The notes beneath the pieces are model-generated. The model was not told the origin of the DNA. It saw only the letters and a program-made list of their open reading frames with translations, and made no database searches. Below are positions 26,528 through 34,011 of a stretch of DNA of 64,000 nt, piece by piece. Every line of letters begins with the position of its first letter. Position 1 is the first letter of the stretch. The translations under genes were made by a program, and so were the position numbers. The DNA comes from Arthrobacter sp. EpRS71 (lineage in GTDB: Bacteria > Actinomycetota > Actinomycetes > Actinomycetales > Micrococcaceae), in the NCBI RefSeq assembly GCF_001512285.1, contig NZ_LNUV01000001.1:354015-418014 (forward strand), in the 5' to 3' direction.

Positions 26528-26542
26528 GTGACTTTAGGCCCT
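26528..26542. promoter_or_regulatory. DosR-like box 6
   Basis: GTGACTTTAGGCCCT, nearly identical to box 8 (GTGACTTTCGGCCCT). It lies 108 bp upstream of the small SPW-like gene and 119 bp from the regulator start. Confidence 0.6.
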
Positions 26543-26649
26543 GTTGAGAACGCGCCGTTTTACCGACGCTGGAAGAACGGGAGACCCGAAACCGCTCGCA
26601 GAAGATGGGCGGCCCCGGTATCGGACAAAATGAAGGAGTATCGATCCCC

Positions 26650-26781
26650 ATGAAGAAATGGACGCGTTGGCAGGACTACACCGTGATCGCGGCCGGCGCA
26701 GCGTGGAGTGCCTGGATCCCAGGCGCGGTGGCCTTGGTGGTGACCGCTCTGGCGATCAAGCCAAGCACTGACAAGCACTGA
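26650..26781 (+). CDS. Small membrane protein, SPW-repeat-like, 43 residues
   Basis: The product begins MKKWTRWQDYTVIAAG and continues with one hydrophobic segment (about residues 11-37) to IKPSTDKH. The W-Q-D opening recalls SPW-repeat membrane proteins, but only one short segment remains, so it could be a trimmed member. GGAG stands about 11 bases before the ATG at 26650. The gene is divergent from the response regulator and preceded by DosR-like boxes 5 and 6, suggesting stress control. A GC-rich hairpin follows at 26836. Confidence 0.6.
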   Translation: MKKWTRWQDYTVIAAGAAWSAWIPGAVALVVTALAIKPSTDKH

Positions 26782-26835
26782 GGAATACAGGCACCACCAT
26801 GTGGCGTCTACGCCATAACCACCAAATCACCCATC

Positions 26836-26859
26836 GGCGCCGCGTCACCGCGCGGCGCC
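26836..26859 (+). terminator. Hairpin after the 43-residue gene
   Basis: A perfect 9-bp inverted repeat GGCGCCGCG/CGCGGCGCC with a 6-base loop lies 54 bp after the stop. There is no T-tract, so termination strength is uncertain. Confidence 0.4.
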
Positions 26860-26948
26860 CATGGCTTCATTGCAGTGAGCAACCCTCAATGGCCCGGCCT
26901 TGGTTCACCCCGTGGAGCCGTACCCTGCCTTAAGGATGGAGCATCGTC

Positions 26949-28265
26949 ATGGCCACCAAAAACCCCGCAACGCTGCGCTTTCTGGGCGCCACGGATACCG
27001 TCACTGGCTCCCGCTACCTTGTGGACTTCCACGGGACACGAATCCTGGTCGACTGTGGGCTGTTCCAAGGCTACAAACGCCTCCGCTTACGGAACAGGCA
27101 GCCTTTTCCTGTCTCCCCTGCATCCATCGACGCTGTCTTGCTGACGCATGCCCACTTGGACCACACCGGGTACGTTCCCAGGCTCGTGAGGGATGGTTTC
27201 AGAGGTCCCGTCCATGCCACACACGGGACCACCGAACTGTGCAAACTCCTGCTGCCAGACAGCGGACACCTGCAGGAAGAAGAGGCCAGGTACGCCGACC
27301 ACCGTGGATCGTCCATCCACACTCCTGCCGTGCCCCTGTATACGGCGGCAGATGCAGTGAAGTCGCTCAATAGTTTCCGCCCCGTTGAGTTCGACAAGGC
27401 CCTTGACCTCGGCAGCGGCGTCGAGGCCACTTTCGTGCCAGCCGGTCACATCCTGGGAGCGGCGCAGCTACAGATCCGAGTGGGCGGCAACTCCCTTCAT
27501 TTCACCGGCGACCTGGGCCGCGACGACGACCCGCTCATGTATCCTCCCCGGGAGCTTGAGGCCGTCGACGTGTTGGTAACGGAGTCCACCTACGGCAACA
27601 GGACCCACCCAGCCGGTAGCTCTGAGGTGGAACTCGGCGAGGTGGTTTCCCGGGTGGCGAAGCGCAGCGGAGTCATACTGATCGCGGCATTTGCCGTTGG
27701 CAGGGCGGAGACACTCATGCTTCAGTTGGCGCGGCTTCGCCGAAAAGGCCTCATTCCGGATATTCCCGTGTATCTCAACAGCCCCATGGCCATCGATGCT
27801 TCCTATATGTATCAGCAGCATCCGGACGAACACCGCCTTCACCCGGATGAATTCAAGGACATGTACCGGGTGGCCACTATGACCCGGTCGGCAGACGGCT
27901 CCAAGCTCCTTAACCTCAGGGGTGGTCCCATGATCATCATCTCCGCCAGCGGAATGCTGACCGGAGGACGAATATTGCATCACATCGAGGCGTACGGCAA
28001 TGACCCCAACAACGCGATCGTCCTGAGCGGATACCAGGCCGCCGGCACCAGGGGTGCAGCTCTGGAGGCCGGGTCACGTGAGCTGAGGGTCTACGGGCAA
28101 GACGTCCAAATCCGGGCAGAGGTGGTTCGACTCGAAGGATTCAGCGCCCACGCCGACTCGGACGCCATCATCCGGTGGATGCATTCAGCCCCGCAAGCAC
28201 CACGAATGACGTACATCACCAGACCATCGCCATCGCCACACCGGAATAAGGACTTCCGGCCCTAA
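26949..28265 (+). CDS. MBL-fold beta-CASP RNA exonuclease-like protein
   Basis: Metallo-beta-lactamase/beta-CASP protein of 438 residues, of the family that includes CPSF-like and RNase-type nucleases. The metal motif is LLTHAHLDHTG (near residue 65), with AGHILGAAQL and FTGDLGRDDDP following. The beta-CASP part has VTESTYGNRTHP, YLNSPMAIDASYMY, IIISASGMLTGGRILHHI and GFSAHADSD. Near the end the expected histidine-containing T-H-G-E-P segment is replaced by YITRPSPSPHRNKDFRP, so the last metal-ligand motif seems lost. GGAG lies 9 bases before the ATG at 26949. A stress-linked RNA turnover role is inferred from position only; activity is uncertain because of the altered C terminus. Confidence 0.85.
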   Translation: MATKNPATLRFLGATDTVTGSRYLVDFHGTRILVDCGLFQGYKRLRLRNRQPFPVSPASIDAVLLTHAHLDHTGYVPRLVRDGFRGPVHATHGTTELCKLLLPDSGHLQEEEARYADHRGSSIHTPAVPLYTAADAVKSLNSFRPVEFDKALDLGSGVEATFVPAGHILGAAQLQIRVGGNSLHFTGDLGRDDDPLMYPPRELEAVDVLVTESTYGNRTHPAGSSEVELGEVVSRVAKRSGVILIAAFAVGRAETLMLQLARLRRKGLIPDIPVYLNSPMAIDASYMYQQHPDEHRLHPDEFKDMYRVATMTRSADGSKLLNLRGGPMIIISASGMLTGGRILHHIEAYGNDPNNAIVLSGYQAAGTRGAALEAGSRELRVYGQDVQIRAEVVRLEGFSAHADSDAIIRWMHSAPQAPRMTYITRPSPSPHRNKDFRP

Positions 28266-28290
28266 CCGGCACTAAGAACACGGTACAAAC

Positions 28291-28304
28291 TGGCAACAAG
28301 GCCC
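28291..28304. promoter_or_regulatory. Weak DosR-like site upstream of USP gene
   Basis: TGGCAACAAGGCCC agrees with box 4 (GGGCACAAAGGCCC) at 11 of 14 positions. It lies 44 bp upstream of the USP start at 28349. It is a low-quality match. Confidence 0.25.
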
Positions 28305-28348
28305 CGGCCGACGTCCGGGGAACCCATCAACGAAGAACGGGCCCAGCC

Positions 28349-29212
28349 ATGAATGAAGCAATTGTCGTCGGTGTCAACGATTCACCCAGCAGCGAGGCTG
28401 CCATGGGATGGGCCATGCATAGAGCCGCCACTTTGAAGCTGCCGGTACAGCTTGTCCATGCCGTGGATGACCGCTGGGCGTACGATTCTGTGGGCTATAA
28501 CGAGTGGATCCGGGAATCCGGCATCAACTTTCTTGCCGCTGCGAAGGACCGGGCCGCCAAGATGGAACCCACCGTCAATGTCACCACGGACCTCGTCTCT
28601 GGTGGGGCCGGCTACGCTTTGGGCAAGAGGTCCAAAAAGGCCGCCATGGTGGTCATTGGTTCCGGCCATGGTTGGGCTGGCGGTTCCCTGACAGATCGCG
28701 CTTTACAGGTTGCCGCCGTTGCGCGTTGTCCCGTAGCAGTTATCGGTGAGCACGACATGACACACCGCAAAGGGATTGTAGTTGGCGTGGATGGTTCTGA
28801 AGAGGCCACACAGGCCGTCGCATTTGCCGCAGCAGAGGCCGACCGCCAGGGCCAAGAGCTGACTGTCCTCCATGCCTTCCTCACACCAGAACCATGGGTA
28901 ACCCGCGGCGTACCCCACACCAACTACTTCGAGGTCATCACGGAAGAGGAGCGCGTGGTCTTGGCCGAGACTGTCGCCGGATTGGCAGACAAGTACCCTG
29001 ATCTGGTGGTGCACCAGGTCCTCGACACCCACACACGGCCCGCCGAAGCATTGCTCGCGGCAGGGGCCACTGCGCAGTTGCTGGTGGTCGGTAGCCGTGG
29101 ACGAGGCAGCTTCAAACGCCTCTTGTTGGGTTCCACAGCGCACGCAGTTCTCACCAAATTGCCGTGTCCCACAATTATCGCGCGGATCAGCCCGGTCAAA
29201 CACTCCGACTGA
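28349..29212 (+). CDS. Universal stress protein, tandem UspA domains
   Basis: Two-domain USP of 287 residues. Domain 1 opens AIVVGVNDSPSSEAAM, and domain 2 opens GIVVGVDGSEEATQ. The second domain holds the ATP-binding pattern in VVGSRGRGSFKRLLLGSTA, while the first has the weaker VIGSGHGWAGGSLTD. It resembles the tandem USPs (Rv2623-like) of DosR regulons. It is the last gene before a strong bidirectional terminator, 83 bp after the MBL gene, so co-transcription is possible. The ATG at 28349 is the clear start. Confidence 0.92.
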   Translation: MNEAIVVGVNDSPSSEAAMGWAMHRAATLKLPVQLVHAVDDRWAYDSVGYNEWIRESGINFLAAAKDRAAKMEPTVNVTTDLVSGGAGYALGKRSKKAAMVVIGSGHGWAGGSLTDRALQVAAVARCPVAVIGEHDMTHRKGIVVGVDGSEEATQAVAFAAAEADRQGQELTVLHAFLTPEPWVTRGVPHTNYFEVITEEERVVLAETVAGLADKYPDLVVHQVLDTHTRPAEALLAAGATAQLLVVGSRGRGSFKRLLLGSTAHAVLTKLPCPTIIARISPVKHSD

Positions 29213-29245
29213 AAGCAACAGTGCACCCCAAACCCGGGGTCACTT

Positions 29246-29285
29246 AAAGTGCGGGCTTGCCGGTCCCCGGGCAAGCCCGCACTTT
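29246..29285. terminator. Bidirectional terminator between convergent USP and PPOX genes
   Basis: A perfect 16-bp inverted repeat (AAAGTGCGGGCTTGCC at 29246-29261, mirrored at 29270-29285) with an 8-base loop is flanked by A and T runs on either strand. It serves the USP gene (+) and the PPOX gene (-). Confidence 0.88.
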
Positions 29286-29295
29286 CGCGTTTCAG

Positions 29296-29739
29296 CTAGG
29301 CGAGATATACGTGCTTCCCTGTCATGATGGCGGGCTGGATACAGATGAAGAGGGCTCTGTCCCCACCAGCCCACGGTTCTGCCGTCATATTGCCCCAAAG
29401 CCGCGTGAGTAACTCCCGGTCAACTACATGGGACGAGGACCCGCTGACCAACACCGACCACCCTTCGCTTCGATCAGCCCTGGCATCGTCGATCTGGAAA
29501 GATGTCTGCATTCGGGCCACCGGCCCACCAATCAACCCTTCCAGCGAGGTGCGGAAGTAAATGGCGTGATCGTGAACCAGGTAGTTGACAGGCAAGATCA
29601 TTACCCTGCCGTGGTGGACGAAACCTATCCGCCCTGTGTCATGCGAACTAAGCCTCGCCCAGCACTGCACCTCACTAAGGTCTTCGCTGACGTGACGGGC
29701 ACCATCGATGCGTACAGGTTCTTGGCTGGGCACACTCAT
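29296..29739 (-). CDS. PPOX-fold FMN-binding protein, copy 4
   Basis: Split-barrel protein of 147 residues with HDTGRIGFVHHGRVMILPVN, IYFRTSLEGLIG, EGWSVLVSGSSSHV and final CIQPAIMTGKHV. It is the most divergent of the four paralogues, ending soon after the core. The ATG at 29739 lies 1 bp after the stop of the upstream USP gene, so the two are translated from one mRNA. The promoter would be the region with DosR-like boxes 7 and 8. Function beyond flavin binding is unknown. Confidence 0.82.
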   Translation of the reverse strand: MSVPSQEPVRIDGARHVSEDLSEVQCWARLSSHDTGRIGFVHHGRVMILPVNYLVHDHAIYFRTSLEGLIGGPVARMQTSFQIDDARADRSEGWSVLVSGSSSHVVDRELLTRLWGNMTAEPWAGGDRALFICIQPAIMTGKHVYLA

Positions 29740-29740
29740 T

Positions 29741-30187
29741 TCATGCTTCCTTTTCGGGCGTGTGCACTACAAGAACCGGGCAACGTGCGTGGGCGACGCA
29801 GGCCGAACTGACCGATCCCATCAGGAGGCCGCCGAATCCGCCATGGCCGCGCCTGCCCACGACCACCATCTCCGCTCCGCGGCTTGCTTTGATCAGTCCT
29901 TGCCGGGGATGGCCCTGTTCCAGATGCGAAATGACGTTGTCCGGCACGTCAAGGCCGAATGCCTTTTCGACTGACACCTTCAGGACTTGCCCGGCAGCCT
30001 CCTGAAATCCCGTGATCCCCACAGCCACATAGCCCTCATAGACCGGCGGAAAATCCCAGTACGCAACAGCCTCCACTGTTGCCCCCAAGGCGACTGCCAA
30101 ACGTTGGGCTTCGCGGAGCGCCTCGATGGACGGCTCCGAACCATCCACCCCTACAACAATCTTCCCTGGTGATCCGTCCTTGCTCAT
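29741..30187 (-). CDS. Universal stress protein, single UspA domain
   Basis: Single-domain USP of 148 residues starting MSKDGSPGKIVVGVDGSE. The ATP-binding pattern is intact in VVGRRGHGGFGGLLMGSVSS. The ATG at 30187 is chosen for the AGGAGG six bases upstream. It is followed by PPOX copy 4 after 1 bp. It is strongly similar to the USP at 31216, which shares the VGRRGHGGFGGLL and SSACVAHA stretches, so the pair probably arose by local duplication on either side of the promoter. DosR-like box 7 lies 67 bp upstream. Confidence 0.93.
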   Translation of the reverse strand: MSKDGSPGKIVVGVDGSEPSIEALREAQRLAVALGATVEAVAYWDFPPVYEGYVAVGITGFQEAAGQVLKVSVEKAFGLDVPDNVISHLEQGHPRQGLIKASRGAEMVVVGRRGHGGFGGLLMGSVSSACVAHARCPVLVVHTPEKEA

Positions 30188-30253
30188 CTTTATCCTCCTG
30201 GCGCTTGTGACTTTTCTTCCTGCCAGAATGCCGTCAACAGACAGCATCGAACA

Positions 30254-30267
30254 GGGCCGAAGGTCAT
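30254..30267. promoter_or_regulatory. DosR-like box 7 (USP-PPOX operon)
   Basis: GGGCCGAAGGTCAT, reverse complement ATGACCTTCGGCCC, lies 67 bp upstream of the USP start at 30187. Confidence 0.55.
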
Positions 30268-30355
30268 GGCAGCGCAGGCCTCAGCTAGCACCCTCAGTGG
30301 ATCGGAGTTCTTCGATGGGCCGCTGAGACTTCATGGCGCTGCGCCGGGTCCGGCT

Positions 30356-30370
30356 GTGACTTTCGGCCCT
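30356..30370. promoter_or_regulatory. DosR-like box 8 (DUF3040 operon)
   Basis: GTGACTTTCGGCCCT differs from box 6 at one base. It lies 53 bp upstream of the DUF3040 gene start, a typical activator distance. Confidence 0.6.
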
Positions 30371-30422
30371 GTTTCCTGCCTCCGGCACCACCCATGCTGG
30401 GAGTGAAGGCAGGAGGCACACC

Positions 30423-30752
30423 ATGGCGCTTTCGGAGTTCGAACGGCTCGAACTGGAGAAAATTTCAGAGGCTCTTCGGGAGGATGACCCCAAGCTGGCA
30501 GCACTGATGAGCTTGGACGACCTGAGTCGGCGCCGCTGGAAGGGCATCAAGCGAGGCGGCCTCGCTGCCCTCGGCGGGCTCGGATTGCTGCTGGTGAGTT
30601 TCCCCCTCGGCAGTCTGGCACTGGGCGTGCTGGGTTTCCTCGCCATGGGTGCAGGAACGTACTGGGCAACCATTTTCATAGGTGACCGCCCTCTGTCCGG
30701 GAAGCCACGCGGCCGGACAAACGCTCACGAGAAGAACAGGGAACAGTCATGA
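30423..30752 (+). CDS. DUF3040 membrane protein
   Basis: Small actinobacterial protein of 109 residues. The N terminus MALSEFERLELEKISEALRE matches the DUF3040 opening (LSE-x-E-x3-LE-x-IE), followed by DDPKLAALM. Two hydrophobic segments cover about residues 45-60 and 63-85, and the tail is basic. AGGAGG lies just before the ATG at 30423. The stop overlaps the flavodoxin start (ATGA), making this the first gene of a four-gene operon under DosR-like box 8. The family has no assigned function. Confidence 0.82.
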   Translation: MALSEFERLELEKISEALREDDPKLAALMSLDDLSRRRWKGIKRGGLAALGGLGLLLVSFPLGSLALGVLGFLAMGAGTYWATIFIGDRPLSGKPRGRTNAHEKNREQS

Positions 30753-31216
30753 AAGCACTCGTCATTTACGATTCCGGCTTTGGCAACACGAAGTCGATCG
30801 CTGAGGCCATTGCAACGGGCCTCAGCTCACTCAACGCGAAAGTGTTGCCCGTCGGGCAGCTCCGACCCGAAGATATCTCCTCCGGCGACCTATTAGTAGT
30901 GGGAAGCCCCATCAACGGATGGCGTCCCACCCAGAAGACGATGGAGGCTCTGTCCCGACTTGGTAGCCGTGGGCTCGCAGGGGTGGTTGCGGCCGGCTTT
31001 GATACGCGGGTGAAGTTGTTCATCCACGGTGATGCAGCCCGGAAAATCACCAAGACCCTCAAAGAGGCCGGAGCCAGCACTATTTCCAAACCCATGGCCT
31101 TCTACGTCAAGGGAACTGAGGGGCCCTTGCTTGACGGAGAGATGTCCCGCGCAACTGCGTGGGGTGAAGAACTCCTGTCCATTGCCACAGCAGATGGAAT
31201 CCAGAGGAGTGCGTGA
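30749..31216 (+). CDS. Flavodoxin-domain protein
   Basis: Flavodoxin-like protein of 155 residues that probably binds FMN. It starts MKALVIYDSGFGNTKSIAEA, with the phosphate-binding YDSGFGNTK loop (T-x-T-G-N-T-type), and continues with LLVVGSPINGWRPTQ. It lacks the extra domains of long-chain flavodoxins and has no obvious partner reductase nearby. It is translationally coupled to DUF3040 upstream (ATGA) and to the USP gene downstream (TGATG). A role in low-potential electron transfer during oxygen limitation is inferred from context. Confidence 0.88.
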   Translation: MKALVIYDSGFGNTKSIAEAIATGLSSLNAKVLPVGQLRPEDISSGDLLVVGSPINGWRPTQKTMEALSRLGSRGLAGVVAAGFDTRVKLFIHGDAARKITKTLKEAGASTISKPMAFYVKGTEGPLLDGEMSRATAWGEELLSIATADGIQRSA

Positions 31217-31665
31217 TGGCAGGCTGGCTTGACCCGAGCAAGATCATTGTTGGCGTCGACGGCTCCGAGGCATCGGTGGCAGCACTACGCCACGGACAAC
31301 GCATTGCGCTGGCGCTCGATGCACCGCTTGAAGCGTGGGGGTGCTGGGAGATGCCGCTGGGATACGAGGGATATCTGGCCATGGGCGTAGATGGCTTTGC
31401 CCATGATGCCGAGGCACGACTCGACAAGGCGGTGGCAGAGGCTTTCGGTACTGAGAAGCCCAGGAACGTCAGTTCCCGCCTTGTTCAACGTTCACCCCGT
31501 GCGGGGCTCGTTGAAGGCAGCAAACATGCGTCACTTCTGGTGGTAGGCCGGCGCGGTCACGGTGGTTTTGGTGGACTCCTCCTGGGTTCGGTCAGTTCGG
31601 CCTGCGTTGCGCACGCGCACTGCCCCGTCTTGGTGGTCCATTCCGCGGGCAACAGCGACTTCTGA
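31216..31665 (+). CDS. Universal stress protein, single UspA domain
   Basis: Single-domain USP of 149 residues, starting MAGWLDPSKIIVGVDGSEAS and retaining the ATP-binding pattern VVGRRGHGGFGGLLLGSVSS. The ATG at 31216 overlaps the flavodoxin stop and has GGAG six bases upstream. It is a close paralogue of the USP at 29741-30187; both share a central Y-E-G-Y stretch and an HCPVLVVH or RCPVLVVH ending. It is third gene in the DUF3040 operon. Confidence 0.93.
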   Translation: MAGWLDPSKIIVGVDGSEASVAALRHGQRIALALDAPLEAWGCWEMPLGYEGYLAMGVDGFAHDAEARLDKAVAEAFGTEKPRNVSSRLVQRSPRAGLVEGSKHASLLVVGRRGHGGFGGLLLGSVSSACVAHAHCPVLVVHSAGNSDF

Positions 31666-31681
31666 TCGAAGAACTCCAGAT

Positions 31682-33154
31682 ATGAAAAAGCCTGGTCACA
31701 TCGTCCTCCTCATTGTCGGCATTGTTCTTTCTTTGCTCGGCTTTACATTGTCAGCGGCAGGTGCGGCAGCGGCTTGGCTCGCTTCTTCCCAAGACGATGG
31801 AGCCTTCTTCGCCTCCCCAACAGAGCGGTACACGGTATCGTCCCGTGCACTGGTCTCCCCCCAACTCGATGCCGTAGGCGAGGGCACCCCCGAAAGGCTT
31901 CCCTTCGACGTCGGAACCCTCAGGCTCCGGGCCACTGCAACGGAGACCGCCCGTGAACTGTTCATCGGCATTGCACCCCAAAACGAGGTCGACAGGTACC
32001 TCGCAGGCGTACACCACACCGAATTGCGCGAAGTGAAGTTCCAACCCTTCCGGCCGGTTTACAGGGACGTTCCAGGATCATCCACCCCCGCAGCGCCCGG
32101 TGCCCAGCACTTCTGGGCAGCATCAGCCTCCGGCCCTGGTGAGCAGCAGCTCACCTGGAATATCGCTCCCGGCAATTGGACGGTGGTGGTGATGAACGCT
32201 GACGCCAGCGGCCGGGTTTCCGCAGATCTGCAAGCCGGCTTCCGTTCGGAACTCATCAAGCCCGCCGCCATGGGCCTGCTGTTCGCCGGCATGCTGGCCA
32301 TCCTTGTCGGCGTGCCTCTGTTGGTGTTGGGCGCCGTAGGTCTGGGCCGTGGCGGAGGATCGCCGGGGCAGCCTCCTTCGAAATCCGCGGCAGCGCAAGG
32401 CTCCACACCGGCAGGCACCATGAGCTCACCGCTCCATTTCACCGGCCAGTTGGACCCTGCCCTGTCGCCCTGGATGTGGCTGGTGAAATGGTTCCTCGCC
32501 ATCCCCCATTTCTTCGTGCTGTTTTTTCTCTGGTTCGCGTTCGCTGTCACCAGCATCATTGCCTGGTTCGCCATCCTTTTCACGGGCCGCTACCCGCTGT
32601 CTCTCTTTCATTTCAATGTAGGCGTCCTCCGATGGAACTGGCGCGTGGCTTTCTATGCCTACGCCGCAGGCGGGACCGATCACTATCCGCCGTTCAGCCT
32701 CTCCCGGACCGACTACCCGGCGAACGTGGAGGTGGATTATCCGGCCCGCCTGTCCCGGGGCCTGGTTCTTGTAAAGTCCTGGTTGCTGCTCATACCGCAA
32801 CTGCTGATCGTGGGGGCGTTCACGGGAACGGCGACATGGGCCTGGCGAACCGAGGACGGACCCGCCGGCGTGGTCAACGATCGCGGCGGCGGACTGTCCT
32901 TACTGGGTCTACTGGTCCTCATCGCCTTGGTAATCCTGTTGTTTACCGGCAGCTATCCGCGCCCCCTGTTCGCCTTCATCATGGGCATCAATCGCTGGGT
33001 CTACCGTGTGCTCATCTACGGAGCCCTGATACGCGACGAATATCCGCCGTTCCGCCTTGACCAGGGTGCCTTCGATCCCGAGCCACTGCGGCCCACGAAC
33101 ACTGACGGAAGGGCCGGCCCGCCGTCAACGACGGCCCTTCCGCGCCCGCGGTAG
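31682..33154 (+). CDS. DUF4389 membrane protein
   Basis: Integral membrane protein of 490 residues. A first helix is at about 7-33, and an extracytoplasmic region of about 160 residues follows. A helix near 200-225 leads to a proline/serine linker. The C-terminal DUF4389 part then repeats the same unit twice: a pair of helices followed by an aromatic YPPF motif (HYPPFSLSR and EYPPFRLDQ). The ATG at 31682 is chosen because the longer frame overlaps the USP gene. It is the last gene of the box 8 operon, 16 bp after the USP stop, and a hairpin follows at 33175. Function unknown. Confidence 0.82.
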   Translation: MKKPGHIVLLIVGIVLSLLGFTLSAAGAAAAWLASSQDDGAFFASPTERYTVSSRALVSPQLDAVGEGTPERLPFDVGTLRLRATATETARELFIGIAPQNEVDRYLAGVHHTELREVKFQPFRPVYRDVPGSSTPAAPGAQHFWAASASGPGEQQLTWNIAPGNWTVVVMNADASGRVSADLQAGFRSELIKPAAMGLLFAGMLAILVGVPLLVLGAVGLGRGGGSPGQPPSKSAAAQGSTPAGTMSSPLHFTGQLDPALSPWMWLVKWFLAIPHFFVLFFLWFAFAVTSIIAWFAILFTGRYPLSLFHFNVGVLRWNWRVAFYAYAAGGTDHYPPFSLSRTDYPANVEVDYPARLSRGLVLVKSWLLLIPQLLIVGAFTGTATWAWRTEDGPAGVVNDRGGGLSLLGLLVLIALVILLFTGSYPRPLFAFIMGINRWVYRVLIYGALIRDEYPPFRLDQGAFDPEPLRPTNTDGRAGPPSTTALPRPR

Positions 33155-33174
33155 CACCGGCGTCGCGAAGAAAC

Positions 33175-33202
33175 CCACGACGGCGAGTGGTCGCCGTCGT
33201 GG
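33175..33202 (+). terminator. Terminator of the DUF3040-DUF4389 operon
   Basis: A perfect 12-bp inverted repeat CCACGACGGCGA/TCGCCGTCGTGG with a 4-base loop, followed by TTTGAC, lies 20 bp after the stop. Confidence 0.7.
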
Positions 33203-33361
33203 TTTGACAGCCATGGTGCTCGCCGTAGGGCTGAAACTGTTGATCGCAGCGGAGCCGCAGGGAGCTCGAGGAACGCTAAACGACGACGTAGGCATGTCGG
33301 TGTCGTTGCTTCCGTCGCGGTAGCCGCGGACAACGTGTTCGACACACCACCATTCGTCCAC

Positions 33362-33787
33362 ATGGCATTGATTCCGTTCAGTGCGCTGAGGTGGCCCATT
33401 GCGAATCTCACGGATTTCTTCGGCCGTTCCTTCGGGCAGTCATGGCCGCTACGCAGTCGCAGAATGCCAGCCCTACCGGCCCGCCGTTCGCCATGTACCG
33501 CGGGATGCCAACCGACACCGTCGACGTAGAGGCGAGCCTTCCCGTGACGCCTGGTTTTCCGCTTCGGGGGAGGTTATCAGCAGCCTGCTTCCGGCGCCGG
33601 ACGCCCTCCAAACTGTGCACAAGGGACCTTACGACACTCTGGAACGCACCTTCGCGCTCATCCTTGAGCGAATGAGCGCAGAGGGAATGACGCCTTCAGA
33701 CACCATGTGGGGGTTCTCTTTGAGCGACCCGGAAAAGCGCCGGACCCGGCCATGTGGAAGACCTGGTTGTTTGGGCCCGTCATCTGA
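33362..33787 (+). pseudogene. GyrI-like (AraC effector-binding) domain protein, multiply frameshifted
   Basis: Homology moves between frames. An opening LTDFFGRSFG in one frame passes to PTGPPFAMYRGMPTDTVDVE in another. It then moves to TVHKGPYDTLERTFALILER and MTPSDTMWGFSLSDPE, and finally to APDPAMWKTWLFGPV with a stop at 33785. Together these reproduce the GyrI-like small-molecule-binding domain order. At least three shifts (near 33438, 33550 and 33736) are needed, so no intact protein is made. The remaining sequence between the terminator at 33202 and this gene, and from 33788 to 34011, shows no other gene. Several clustered shifts favour true decay over sequencing error. Confidence 0.7.
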
Positions 33788-33823
33788 GCAGCGCGGGCTT
33801 CCCTCGCTGGAAAGAAGATTTGA

Positions 33824-33842
33824 GTGTGGACAATATCCACAC
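33824..33842. repeat. Palindromic element a (GTGTGGA arms)
   Basis: GTGTGGACAATATCCACAC has 7-bp inverted arms and is followed by CCCC. A sister element lies at 34312. Both are preceded by TGGAAAG-type sequence. Confidence 0.5.
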
Positions 33843-34011
33843 CCCCCTTTGGCTTGACAAAGCATCCACCAGCCAAGGCCTCATCATTCCAAAAAGGCGC
33901 CAGGCCAAGATCTTCGACGCAAGTTCCCCAAGACATGTCGCGCTCAGTGCTCAGTGCTCCCACCCATGAAGGGGTGTAGGACAACGCGGACCTGGCGAAC
34001 GAACCAGGAGA

